Notes: a model not told the origin generated them from the letters alone. A DNA stretch of 64,000 nucleotides from Nansenia antarctica (GCA_963989245.1 OZ022349.1:11576167-11640166), one strand, 5' to 3'; shown: positions 40,955 through 52,065, counted from the first letter of the stretch. Numbers and translations are program-made.

Positions 40955-41328
40955 GGGACTGGATCAAGAGGACCATGGTGTGTTTAACGTGGAGTGACTG
41001 AGACCCGTCTCCTCAAGTGCGACCGGCGGGAGAGGAGTACATTTATTTATGGAGGGTCCTGGGGCAAACTGGAATACTACCGTGAATACCGACTGACTTT
41101 TGCCAAGGATACATAGCCTACCTGTCCGTCTGTTCGTTCTCTCTGGAATTGTAGCTTTGTGGCAAAGTGTGGCGTCATGTATTCGAGATATACCTGATAT
41201 GTGTCTTCTGTGGAAAAGACCTCGTGGAAGGTGTGCAGCTGGATATAGACTGGGAAGACTCGACATCTGCAACTGATATAGCCCCGTTTTTTTTTCTGAG
41301 CGTAATGTACCTGGAATGAAAACAGAGA
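40955..41328 (+). other. ca10: Presumed 5' leader of ca10
   Basis: This is the sequence immediately upstream of the ca10 start codon. It contains no long ORF and no recognised repeat, unlike its surroundings. The upstream limit is uncertain. A pyrimidine-rich stretch ending in CTAG at 40942-40954 could be a splice acceptor of a leader exon, or transcription could start within or upstream of the CG-rich segment at 40740-40830. No unambiguous TATA box or initiator was identified. At least six upstream ATGs occur in this stretch. Confidence 0.5.
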
Positions 41329-41391
41329 ATGGATATAATTTGGGAGATATTTATCATTCTTCAGGCCAATTTCATCGTCTGTATTTCAGGT
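40975..41391 (+). promoter_or_regulatory. Cluster of upstream ORFs in the ca10 leader
   Basis: Short ATG-stop ORFs precede the ca10 start: 40975-41001 (9 codons with stop), 41049-41096 (16), 41177-41197 (7), 41199-41276 (26) and 41305-41319 (5). A further ATG at 41316 is out of frame and overlaps the true start through the end of exon 1, with a TAA spanning the donor in unspliced sequence. If the leader is transcribed as drawn, ribosomes must bypass or reinitiate after several uORFs, so low or regulated translation would be expected. This is inferred from sequence only. Confidence 0.45.
41329..41389 (+). CDS. ca10: ca10-type carbonic anhydrase-related protein, coding exon 1 (signal peptide)
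   Basis: This is the first coding exon of a CA10-like carbonic anhydrase-related protein. It encodes 20 residues beginning MDIIWEIFIILQ and ending ANFIVCIS, plus one base of the next codon. The exon runs straight into a consensus GTAAGT donor at 41390. The peptide is a hydrophobic secretion signal and closely matches the remembered vertebrate CA10 N-terminus (LQANFIVCIS is shared). CA11 starts quite differently, so CA10 is preferred. CA10/CA11 proteins are secreted neuronal CA homologues without carbonic anhydrase activity (they lack the zinc-binding histidines) and act as neurexin ligands. The start is the first ATG giving this signal peptide; it continues in phase 1 into the exon at 55801. 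An overlapping out-of-frame ATG lies 13 bases upstream. Whether this is the ca10a or ca10b paralogue cannot be told from the two exons. Confidence 0.92.
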
Positions 41392-42567
41392 AAGTTATGG
41401 TCAGCAGCATTCTTTTACATATAGGCTATAGTCAGTCCCAAGTGGGACAGAAAAGAGACAGACGAGTACGAACTGGTGTATAAAGTTGCACAATGTTTAA
41501 AAGAAATTGAGCTCCACAGTGAAAAGTAGGCTACTAAAAATTACATTATTAGGGCGTAATGTCTGGCACATGTTGTTTGGCATATGTAGGCTATGTTTCC
41601 CCGCATATGGGTATACAGTTTGTGTTAATTGTTTCAGCATACATAATGATCGGATCTGTATTTGACAGCTGATAGTAATTTGAAAGAGTTGTTAACAGAA
41701 CGAATCTTCATACTATTGAGAGGATATAAGAATGATACACGTATGTATTGACGTATTGTAGTATGTTATTGATCTATAACTGGTGCATTCATTGTGTGTG
41801 TAACTGTGTGCGCACATTCTGCCAAAAAACATTCTGCCAAAAATCTACCAAAAAGTCGGTGAATTTTCATTAATAATTAAAAGTTCGATGATTATCGTTA
41901 ATTCTGTGCATTTTTTTGTCAAAGCTTGTGTATGGGTTGAGACAACACGGGCAAGAATTGGGCATTAAAACATTGAACTGAGGGTGGGTACAGGGTGGGC
42001 TAATTGGGCACTGGCGCAATATGCAATGGGTGTTCCCCCGCTATTACAGTTAACAATGTTAATTGGGGTGAATGTGCGCTGATAAGGAGACGAGACAGAC
42101 GTGTTGATTCGTCTTTATGGTGCCGACTCCAGGTTCCAGTGTGCGGGTGTGCGAATAGGACCATTTTGTGCGCATCAACAATAAGGGCTGTTCACAATGA
42201 TGCGTAATGATTGTGCCATTGTGCGTCTCCTCCTCGACTCTAAACAGAACGGATCCATCGGTACCTTGCAATGGGAATAACTGCATCCATATGAACAATT
42301 AGTCATCATTTAAGACATTAGATATCATTTATGTTTTTTAGAAAACATTGTTATCATCTCCTAAATGTTACTGTAGGTATAAGTTGGGCTCTCTGCTGGA
42401 TCTAGGGAAATTCTTAAACCAACTGCAGGAATGTCTTATTATTAAAACCAGGTAGCTACTAAGAGAGGTGCGTGATATTATAGGCTACCTGAGAATCGGC
42501 CGCTGACGACAAGGGATGGGCACATTACAACTTGACTGCGCGCAAAACCTCCCATCCCCTCCCTGGC

Positions 42568-42615
42568 GCATCACCCTCTGTGTGAGCGTATGCATCACCC
42601 TCTGTGTGAGCGGAT
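42568..42615. repeat. 24-bp tandem duplication in intron 1
   Basis: Two adjacent 24-bp units starting GCATCACCCTCTGTGTGAGC, differing at one base near the end. The unit is not low-complexity. Confidence 0.85.
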
Positions 42616-42733
42616 GCATTACGCACAACTGACTTTCTTTATCTCTTGCCCTCGAGTTTGAAACAGGCCTAGTCATGAACATCCCCGTCACTAGGCTCCT
42701 CCCATGTGTCTCCAGCAATCCGCTTGTTAAGTC

Positions 42734-42741
42734 TGACGTCA
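42734..42741. promoter_or_regulatory. Perfect palindromic CRE (TGACGTCA) in ca10 intron 1
   Basis: The full cAMP response element octamer occurs about 1.35 kb downstream of exon 1. It is followed six bases later by a half-site (GTGACGTTT). It sits next to a 24-bp tandem repeat and a short CpG-containing stretch, so an intronic enhancer is possible. Binding is inferred from the motif only. Confidence 0.4.
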
Positions 42742-42916
42742 AAAGTGACGTTTAGCCATTTCCGAGTCCAAACCAGAAATTCTCCGCACCAGAGTACCTG
42801 TGAACTACAGCGGTAGAATGACAGTTTAATCGTTTTTTAGACTCGGATCTATTCATACAACAAGGGACACAGCACTTTCCCGTTTTCTCCATATTGTCAG
42901 GGTATTTGAGCCTCAG

Positions 42917-42957
42917 AAAAGCGCTATATAAATATAATTTATTATTATTATTATTTC
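42917..42957 (+). repeat. SINE/LINE-type 3' tail
   Basis: The motif AAAAGCGCTATATAAATATA followed by (TTA)n is the common fish retroposon tail. Only the tail is recognisable; the body upstream is not. Confidence 0.5.
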
Positions 42958-43440
42958 GGCATTTCGAAGACAGCGCCTCAGCCAACGTTGGACCCGGAAA
43001 CACGTCACGACTTAACAAGCGGATTGCATCTCCAGGAAGGATGTGTGGACATCATCGTTTGCTGAGCAAACTGAACCTTTTTGGATCCACGCATTGGAGT
43101 TATTACATTGTTTAGTTAGTGTCGTGATAAGGCGAGTGAGTAGGATTCATAAGCAACTGGCTGATGAGACCGGGCACATGTACTGTAGGCCTACCTGCCA
43201 AAATATGCAAATGATTAACCGAATTAAAATAGACCGCTTTTCCCATGGCCACAGAAGTTTGATACCCGTGGGAATTAAGTCAATGGTTGTAGTGCTATAT
43301 TGGACACACTGAATCCACATTGTCTCTAGTAAGCGTGTTGCTCATGTGATATTATGCCTTATCGTGTAAAGCTTTGACAAGTATAATCTACATAATTAAA
43401 CTAACATACCGGTAGGTCAACGTAGCATTTGGCCCAAACC

Positions 43441-44343
43441 GATCCCAACACTTTATTTTGTATCTTTTATTTAACATTTATTTAACCAGATAGGTCGATT
43501 GAGAACCAATTCTCATTTACAATAACGACTTGGTCAAGTCTGTACAACACAGTATAGAATATAAGTACTTCAAACAACAACAGTCAATTTTTAAAAAAAC
43601 ATCCTAACATATATAACATCACAATATACAGTATATGAAACAGAAGGGATCCAAGTACTATGGACCAGGGGGAGGTTATTTCAAAAGCGGGTAAAAGAAG
43701 GTATAACGAAATTAAGATGTGGAGTTTTAGTGTCTTTTGAAACTCATTCCAGTCAGTAGGGGCAGCAAACTGGAAAGAGTGACGGCCAAAGGAGGTGCGG
43801 ACTTTGGGGATGACCATGGGGATGACCATAGGGATGAGTTTGCTGGAGCGTAGATAGGCTAGGTGCACGATCTCCACTACTTCCTGAAAGGCACCTGGCA
43901 TGAACATATCCTGTCTCACTCTATTGGTTTAATTGATTAATCAGCTGTGCACTGTGTGTTCCAACAGTTTACCGCACAGCTGATTAATCAATTAAACCAA
44001 TAGAGTGAGACAGGATATGTTCATGCCAGGTGCCTTTCAGGAAGTAGTGGAGATCGTGCACCTAGCCTATTGCGTTTGCTGGTGGAAATGTTCAGTAGTG
44101 AGCGGAGGTACGGGGGGTTTTGCTGATCATGGATTTATAAATGAACTGCAGCGTTGAATGCAAAAATCCATTACTGTCCCATGTTTGTTGAATTAACTGA
44201 ATATTGATCCTGAAACCAACGTTACATGATTGAAAACCTATATCTGTGCAAAGCAAACGTAGGCCTACCCTGATGCCAACCTTAAAGGCTTGGTTCAGGA
44301 TTGTTGAGATTGAGATTGAGATTGAGATAACGTTTATTGCCAC
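43441..44343 (-). pseudogene. LINE 3' end disrupted by an inverted duplication
   Basis: On the minus strand a frame reads LAYLRSSKLIPMVIP, then RTSFGRHSFQFAAPTDWNEF and QKTLKLHI, the C-terminal end of a CR1/L2-like reverse transcriptase protein. The 3' terminus (43441-43505) carries the inverted form of TTTATTTAACCAGATAGG, a very common fish LINE end. Upstream at about 44080-44150 a second stretch, QFIYKSMISKTPRTS, may belong to the same element. Between them lies the exact 97-bp inverted repeat at 43854-44070. Confidence 0.7.
43854..44070. repeat. Perfect 97-bp inverted repeat with a 23-bp spacer
   Basis: The arms 43854-43950 and 43974-44070 are exact reverse complements over 97 bp, separated by 43951-43973. 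The left arm belongs to the LINE coding strand. No mismatch was found on base-by-base comparison. Confidence 0.97.
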
Positions 44344-45115
44344 TATGCATTACACATATAGGAATTTGCTTCGTCACCACAGCAAGTGCGTTTATACTTT
44401 TTTCACATGTCAAAAAACAGGACAACACAACAACAACAACACAGGACAGACAACAGTGCATTGGATAGTGCGGTATAAAGTAAAGTGCAGTGCAGAGTTT
44501 TTACAGTGAGTCCAGTTCAGTCCTGGGCAGACTTGGGGCGGGGGGGAGGGGGAAGCCAGAGTCATTTATCAGCCTGGCGGCTGAGGGGTAGAAGCTGAGC
44601 CTGTGGCGGGCCTTCAGTGCCTTAGGCAGCCGCAACCTTCTTCCAGAGGGAAGCAGGGTGAGGAGGCCGTGGCCGGGGTGGAAGGGGTCTGCCATGATCT
44701 TCCTTGCCCTCCTCAGAGCCCTGGTGTCATGCAGGGAGTTGAGGGAGGGCAAGGGACAGCCGATCACCCTCTCTGCTGAACGTAGCACCCGCTGCAACTT
44801 GGCCTTGTCCTTGGTCGTTGCAGCAGGGAACCAGGTGATGATGGAGTGGGTGAGGATGGACTCTATGATGGCCGTGTAGAACTGGACCATCATGGACCTC
44901 GGCAGCCTGAGTTTCCTCAGCTGCCGGAGGAAGAACATCCTCTTCTGGGCCTTCTTTGTGAGGGCCTCGGTGTTCTGCTCCCACTTTAGGTCCCGGGAGA
45001 TGGTCATGCCTAGAAAGCGGCATGCCTCCACGGAGGCCACCGGGGTACCTCCCAGCGTGATGTTCCTGTTATAGTCAGATGTTTCCTTACATTCAAAGTA
45101 GTCTATGGGCAGGAG
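44303..45115 (-). pseudogene. 5'-truncated LINE (L2/CR1-like) with hexamer tail
   Basis: A minus-strand frame (45040-44501, extending open to about 45114) reads PIDYFECKETSDYNRNITLG, FLGMTISRDLKWEQNTEALT, QLRKLRLPRSMMVQFYTAII and ESILTHSIITWF. It ends near LINDSGFPLPPAPSLPRTEL. This is the post-catalytic C-terminal region of an L2/CR1-like LINE. The 3' UTR ends GGCAATAAACGTTATCTC and an (AATCTC)n tail at 44306-44330. The 179-codon frame has no stop, so the copy is young, but it lacks the RT catalytic core and endonuclease. Confidence 0.85.
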
Positions 45116-46183
45116 AAACTTCAGAGTTGTTTAAAAAGCCGCTACTAACTTCAGCTAACTGTAGCCAATGCTAACATAAAAAAACAATGGGAGTGATGGG
45201 AGGCTCAAAAAGATGTGTTCAACATTTGTTTCCAAATCACCTCCAACCAACCTTCAACCGTGTCAGAGAGTTACATTTAGGTAATTGTGGCCACAAATGT
45301 TGAGCTCCTTTTTTAAGCCCAAACAAAACAACTTGCACTTTTACAGTCTCTTTGCACTTTGCTGAATTGTAGGTAGAATTTGGCCATTGTAGGTAGAATT
45401 CTGTACAGTGTCAGATAAATAATGGCGTCCTCCTTTCCCATCTCTTCATCATTCTTAGGACTTAGTTCTATTGGCTTTTATTTGTGATTTTCATGTGTGC
45501 CCTTCATTCACAAATCACTGGGAAGCACAACACTTCAGTAGGCTTCACTTGTCTGATGGCTTCACTTGACTTATACGTAATTCATTGATATGAATGGACA
45601 TGCATGTAGTATTGCAGGGCAAGTCCAGATTCTTAAGTAAGGAAGGATTCATTGTTTAACAGACTGGAATAAGGCATGTTAAAGGGATCATTAAAAAAGA
45701 ATGTTAAAGGGATCATTGGCTTGGCTGAACTCTGAAGACTTTAGATTGGAAACTAATAGACAATGATTGACCATGTGTCATCACGTAATTGCAAGGGTCT
45801 CAAAGGAGACAATTTGACCACTCAGTAACTCATTAGCTATGGCTCAAGGCTCCTCTCTTAGCCTAGCTGACATTCCCAATAACATGACAGTCTCTGCATC
45901 TGAAATGGACAGATGTAATTTCCATACTTCTTTTCGCTTAGCGTTATTAGAATACTATTGTATTATAATACTATATATTACCTCACAGTCTGAGTCAGCA
46001 AAGGAGAATTTGGTGTAATTCTAATCCATTCACTGCAATGCTGTATGAAAAAGTAATTAATTCAAGCTGAATACCGTTTCCAATCTCAGTGAGAGAGAAA
46101 AGTATTTACATTATGAGAAGCTGAGGTATTGCATTCCCTTCCATGTTGGAGACTCACTGGATAACTGCGGGAGCCCCCCCCCA

Positions 46184-46206
46184 ATCCCCCCCCCCCCCCC
46201 CCCCCC
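46184..46206. repeat. Poly-C run
   Basis: A C homopolymer of about 20 bases; likely an error-prone assembly point. Confidence 0.85.
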
Positions 46207-46843
46207 GCCTTCTCTCTTGCTCACGGCAGAGTAGGCAGAATACCTTCTTAAGTAGTGAATTGAATATTTTTGATTAATTAAGAGGGTTTTATTCATTATT
46301 CATTCAGTTCTGTACCTTAATGGACATTATTTAAGGTTTATGAAAGCAGTAATGAATTACTTAATCTTCTGGATCCCTGAAGCTGAAATCACAGATTTTG
46401 AGTGAGTTCATGGGATAATGGCTCACATTATGCTTACTTATCACACTGTTTTCCTGGCATGCAAACACTTAGCTGAAACAGTTTTCTTCACATGGATGAT
46501 GTCTACTCTAGTAAGAAAAGAAAAGGGTGAGAATATACTGTAGCCTTTCTCCTGAGGCCGGGTCTACCTTCTCAACAAAGAGAAGAAGAAAAAAGAGCTC
46601 TTTAAAATTCTAAGAACAGAAGGTGAAGAAACCCATTTAACACAACACAAGAACACATGTAGACCTCAGTGTCTCCACCAGCCAGCCATATGGCACTGAA
46701 CAATCTGGATGTCACAAAGGATGTTCCCAATCATTCTTTTTCACCAAGCCATGTGTCTCTTGTTGCAAACCCACAGCCTCCAGTGCTCACAGTGTGTCCT
46801 CACTGCTGTCCCTTCCCGCCTGTCTGGACCACATGGCCGTGCT

Positions 46844-46847
<4 letters not shown>

Positions 46848-46892
<45 letters not shown>
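46848..46892. repeat. (GT)n microsatellite
   Basis: GT array leading into the GACCCATGG duplicated block. Confidence 0.93.
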
Positions 46893-46893
<1 letters not shown>

Positions 46894-47233
46894 CCCATGG
46901 TGACCACCCTCTCTAAGCCCAAGCAACCCCAGCTCATCACATCTGCTGCTCAGGGATCTATCAGCCTGTCAGAATGAGACGACCTCCACACCAGCTGTAA
47001 TTTACCAGAGGGAGTCAAAAGAGAGTTTTTGTGTGTGCGTGTGTGTGTGTGGGTGTGTGTGCGCACGCGTGTGTGTGTGTACGTGTGTGTGTGTGTTTGT
47101 TTGTGCGTGCGTGCATGCATGCATGAGTGTGTGTGACCCATGGTGACCACAGCATGGCTGAAATTCTAAACCTGCTCAGGCGACGGATTTAACATTAACA
47201 GTAGTCATAGACACTTGTAGTAGTAGTAGTAGC

Positions 47234-47296
<63 letters not shown>

Positions 47297-47528
47297 TGTT
47301 GTATAAGGTGAATAGTGTGTTAACATGTTTATTAGTTGTATCCCTTCCTTGTTGTAAAACGTGTTGTTGTTGAACATGTCTGTGACTGAGATAGACTAGA
47401 TACCACGGAGGATGTTATCATAGTGTTTGTGATGCTGTGTGTTTGTTTGTGCGTGCGTGCGTGCATGCATGAGTGTGTGTGACCCATGGTGACCAGAGCA
47501 TGGCTGAAATTCTAAACCTGCTCAGGCC
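46880..47528. repeat. Duplicated GT-rich block with unique 3' part
   Basis: An approximately 85-bp sequence with GACCCATGGTGACCA and GCATGGCTGAAATTCTAAAC occurs at about 47095-47179 and 47442-47528. A shorter version (GACCCATGGTGACCACC) lies at 46891. Between the two full copies is a (TAG)n trinucleotide array at 47215-47298. Confidence 0.85.
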
Positions 47529-47699
47529 TCACCAGGGCTTCACATTGCAGGCAAGTGTGAAGAAAGCATGATATTGGGATATAGGCCTAATATACAGGGA
47601 AAAATACATTTACAGTGCATAAAATACCTTCATAAGAACATTTAGGTCATTATATGATAACAATTGCCCAATAAAACAATATAGTAGGAAACTAAAATA

Positions 47700-49590
47700 T
47701 ACAAATTGTCCATGGATTACCAAGGGATTACAAAATGCATGTAAAAAAAATATATATAACTTTACAGAGATTTCAGGCAGAGAACTAAAGAGGCAGACGA
47801 GAAATGCAAAAAAAGGACAAGCAAGAAAGCTTTAACCAATTCTTTGTAAATGTTGGACCTGACCTAGTAGGAACAATCCCTGATCTCGGGACAGCTGGAG
47901 ACAATCTAGATGAATTAGTAGAGAGAAATCCCAACTCAATGTTTCTCACAGCAGTGGATGAGAAAGAAATATTGGATATTGTAAAAAAAAATATATGCAA
48001 GAACAGAAAGTCTACTGACTTTAATGACATTGATATGACAGTAGTGAAAAACGTTATTGAGGGAATTTCTAAATTTCTTAACATACATCTGAAACTTTAT
48101 TATACAAACCGGTTTATTTCCAGATCAAATGGAAATAGCTAAAGTCATACCTCTGTATAAAACATACCTAAAGTCATACCTCTGTATAAAACATACCTAA
48201 AGTCATACCTCGGTATAAAACAGGCAGCAAACACCACTTCACAAACTACAGACCTGCCTCTTTACTTCCACAATTCTCCAAAAAATATTAGAAGAACTCT
48301 TCAACAACAGACTGGACACATTTTTAGAAAAGCACACATTACTTACAGACAGTCACTATGGATTCAGATAAAAAAAATCAACATCATTGGCAATAATAGA
48401 ATCAATTGAGGAAATCACAAATGCTATCGATCACAAACAACATGCAGTCAGGGTATTCATTGATCTAAAAAAAGCTTTTGACACAATCAACCATGACATA
48501 TTAATCAATAAACTGGAAAGATATGGTATCAGGGGACTAGTATTACATTGGGTTAAAAGTTATTTAAGTAAGAGACAACAGTTTGTGAAGATGAGTAACT
48601 TCTGCTCAACATGTTTGGACATTACTTGTGGCGTCCCCCAGGGGTCAGTGTTGGGCCCAAAACTGTTCATTCTGTATATCAATGACATATGCAAAGTATC
48701 AAAGCTACTGAAGATAGTATTATTTGCAGATGATACAAATATGTGACACAGTCTGATCATTTGGTCCGCACGTCGGCAACCAATCAATATGTTCAGACTT
48801 TTCTGTTGAAACACGGAACTACGTTTCAACGTTGTTGAGAATCACAACACAAACTCGCTAGTCAAGCCAAAATACTGCAACGCAATGGATTGGGTGAGTA
48901 ATCTCCACTGCTACCTAGTTAACTATAACATTACTTTACATTGTTAGCAGGCTCACAAAACAAGCTGTGTTGTTCAAACATGAAATTATCATTAAACTTG
49001 AGTAAGACAAAAATAATGATGGTAATTGCAAAATGAATACACATGTACAACTACAAATATATGGAGTGGAAATTGAAAGAGTTAACGAAAATACATTTCT
49101 TGGAGTAGGCTAATTATAGATGACTGAATCAGATGGAAATCACACATTAAGCAAGTACAAACTAAACTATCAAAAAGCATTTAAGTAATAAATAAAGCAA
49201 AGCAAGTTCTGGATCAGAAATCACTCCACATTCTCTACTGTTCACTAGTTTTACCATATCTAAATTACTGTGTGGAGGTGTGGGGCAATAACTACAAAAG
49301 TTCAATATATTCACTATCTATTCTCCCAAAAAGATAATCACAAGGTGTTTATCATTTGGGTTCCTAAAAATATATTCTTTTTTTTCTTTTTTTAATGTAA
49401 TTTAGTATGTAAATACGATATTTGTATTTTGGGTACGCGGTATTTGTAATGAGATTGTATTAACAGGAAGGATATTATTGAACAGGAAGCATCTTTATAA
49501 TTTATGGAGAAGGGGTGGGATTGAATAAGTTGTATTTCTTCCCACTCCTTTTCGAATATGTGAAAAAAAGAAGAAATCAATCAATACCCT
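47700..49590 (+). pseudogene. LINE (CR1/L2/jockey-like) reverse transcriptase, degenerate
   Basis: Three blocks lie in order. 47804-48120 reads NQFFVNVGPDLVGTIPDLG and related RT N-terminal sequence. 48240-48740 contains NYRPASLLPQFSKILEEL, VFIDLKKAFDTINHDILINK, TCGVPQGSVLGPKLFILYIN and LFADDTN, the core catalytic blocks. 48970-49330 holds C-terminal remnants (LNLSKTKIMMV). The end near 49540-49570 is the fish-LINE-like TTTCTTCCCACTCCTTTTCG. It is broken by a 29-bp triplication, by stops (for example a TAA after GFR at 48370), and by an insertion or replacement at about 48745-48965. Confidence 0.85.
48139..48225 (+). repeat. 29-bp triplication inside a LINE RT gene
   Basis: Units begin CTAAAGTCATACCTCTGTAT at 48139, 48168 and 48197; the third differs at a few bases. 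A single unit encodes the AKVIPLYK block of reverse transcriptase. Because 29 is not a multiple of three, the two extra copies shift the reading frame. Confidence 0.92.
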
Positions 49591-49727
49591 GTTTGTAGGA
49601 GATGCACACAACACCATCCTGGTGTCCCAATCCACCATCATATACAGACCCTGTCAGGAAAGCAAAATCTCTAGCCGCTAATCTGATAATCCTGTCCAGA
49701 TGTGTATCAGTAACAGGGATATACAGT

Positions 49728-49806
49728 AGTGTGTGTGTGTGTGTGTGTGTGTGCACGCCTGTGTGTGTGCATGTGCATGTGCGCTTGCGTGTGTATGTGT
49801 GTGTGT
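49728..49806. repeat. (GT)n microsatellite, degenerate
   Basis: GT array with GCAC, GCAT and TATG interruptions. Confidence 0.9.
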
Positions 49807-50216
49807 TCTACTCTATACAGTATGTGGGCGGATGTGCGAGAGAGAGAGGCATGGATATCCAGCATTCAGCCAGTATCCAGTTTCCGGAAAGACACACTGC
49901 AGTTTGTTTGTTTGTTTAGCAGTCACCATTCAACCGAGATAATTTGTGATCATGCCTGCGTTGTAATACAAATGCACCATTTGCAGCCTATTGACACAAC
50001 ATGGTGTGCACTGGCCTTGAAAAGTGTATTACTGAAAATGTATTACTAGCATATCACTGCAATTACATAATACTGTATTGTAGTACATGATACTGTGGGA
50101 CGGACCAAGGAAGGCTCAAACTTCAATCCCAGGCGACAACAAATCTGAGGCCTTAATTACGGTGCACATTGACACTCACACACACGCACACACAAACACA
50201 CACAGACACACACACA

Positions 50217-50367
50217 ACATAGCTCACTGTTGCTCTTGAATAGGGGAGTTTCCCAACCCTAATCTTTGGTATTGGATATTAAATATCATTATTTATTTAT
50301 CTCAAAGTAGGACTCACCCAGATATTTATGTAACATCATTACTTCTTACGCACACACACACACACAC

Positions 50368-50441
<74 letters not shown>

Positions 50442-50575
50442 CATAGCTCATTGCTACTCTTGAATAGGAGAGTTTCCCAACCCTAATCTTTGGCACTGTA
50501 TATTAAATACCTTAAATTCATCTCAAAGCAGGACTCATTCAGATTATGTAACATCATTACTTCTTACAAACTGTG
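50217..50575. repeat. Tandem duplication around an (AC)n microsatellite
   Basis: A unit of about 130 bp occurs at 50217-50350 and 50441-50575. It contains CATAGCTCAYTG, AGAGTTTCCCAACCCTAATC and TATGTAACATCATTACTTCT. Each copy is preceded by an (AC)n run. The second (AC)n (50349-50440) separates them. Confidence 0.88.
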
Positions 50576-50704
50576 CTACCATAAATGTCATTCTACTGTT
50601 TATGTATGTGTATATGTATGTATAATTGATATTTATTTATGGCATAATAAATTATGGCATAATACATCTATAATAATCTAATAACAAACAATAATGATAA
50701 TGTG

Positions 50705-50708
<4 letters not shown>

Positions 50709-50746
<38 letters not shown>
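50709..50746. repeat. (AT)n then (AC)n
   Basis: AT array at 50709-50734 and a short AC run. Confidence 0.85.
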
Positions 50747-50854
50747 CAACAGAGGAATTGCAGGGGATTTTGGCAGATTGTTTTGGGCCACTACCCACAC
50801 GTTTAGCTGTGTTGCTCATTCAACGAATGCATGATCCTTAAGTTGTTTTATAAT

Positions 50855-50930
50855 ACCAATTGGTATTATTAAAGGGGAGGAATAATCGACCGAAATAATG
50901 TTTCCGAACTTTTTTTGAGGAGTTTATATA
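50855..50930. repeat. 76-bp direct repeat, left copy, flanking Tc1 fossil
   Basis: Starts ACCAATTGGTATTATTAAAG and ends GAGGAGTTTATATA. It is identical to 51991-52066 except for one base. It sits in a 16-bp perfect palindrome (AATACCAATTGGTATT) at its left edge. Confidence 0.95.
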
Positions 50931-51990
50931 CTATACAAATATTGAAAATGTAATTAATAGAAGTGCAATTTTCTTGTGAGGAAAAAGTTAGGACATTTAT
51001 TACTATTTAAATGCCAACAATTAGAATCAAGTGATTCTAATCAGATGATTAGAACATCGTTAGAGAAGATTTTGGAGGAGCCTCTGACATTCAGTTTGGT
51101 TGGCTCTTGATTGTTGAGGCCAGTGGTGTCTTCATGACAAGATCAAAAGAGCTCTCTGAGGCCTTCAAAAAGAAGGTTGTAGATGCATATGAGTCTGGGA
51201 AGGGATTTAAAAATATCTCCAAACAATTAGAAATCAGCCATTCCACTGTCTGGAAAATTGGAGAACATTTAAAACAACTGCCAACATGGCAAGTTCAGCC
51301 CAAGAGCAGACCATAAGATGCTTAAAGAAGTCTCCAACACATCTAAAATGTCATCACAGGACCTACAGGTAGCTCTTGCCACAGTTGATGTCTAAGTACA
51401 TGCATCTACCATCAGAAAGAGACTGCACATGTTTAATTTTCATAGGAGGAAATCCTTGCTGTAAAAAACAAAACCAGGCCAAGACTAAAGTTTGCCAGAG
51501 AACACAAACACCAGGACTTCTGGAACAATGTGCTTTGGACAGATGAATCCAAAGTTGAATTATTTGGGCACAGTAACAGAAGACATGTTTTGTGCAAACC
51601 AAAGACAGCATTTGAGCACAAGAACCTCATACCAACTCTGCAGCATGGGGGTGAAAATATCATGGTTTGGGGCTGCTTTGCTGCAGCAGGGCCTGGCCAG
51701 CTCACGGTCATAGAATCCACTATGAATTCTTTATTGTATCAGAGGGTGCTTGAGGAAAATGCAAGACCAAAAAATGTAAGCTGAAGTGGATGTGGACCAT
51801 GCAACATGACAATGAACCAAAACATTCCAGTAAACCACCAAGGAATGGCTCAAAAGAAAGAAATGGAAAGTTCTGGAATTACCAATGCATGGAGCATGGA
51901 GGTGAAATTTTTTTTCTCCCAGTCGATGTCAGAGACTGGTAGACAGTTATGTAAATGTCTAATTGAGGAAATGTCCTCAAAAATCTCAAC
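50931..51990 (+). pseudogene. Tc1-like transposase fossil
   Basis: The frame at 51119-51316 reads MTRSKELSEAFKKKVVDAYE, then SGKGFKNISKQLEISHSTVW, the paired-like DNA-binding domain. Downstream are degraded catalytic-domain pieces: WNNVLWTDESKVELFGHSNR (around 51520-51570, with the second catalytic Asp in WTDESK) and GGENIMVWGCFAAAGPGQL at about 51640-51700. Two or more frameshifts and small deletions separate them. Typical Tc1 terminal inverted repeats were not found; instead the region is bracketed by 76-bp direct repeats. Confidence 0.85.
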
Positions 51991-52065
51991 ACCAATTGGT
52001 ATTATTAAAGGGGAGGAATAATCGACCGAAATAAAGTTTCCGAACTTTTTTTGAGGAGTTTATAT

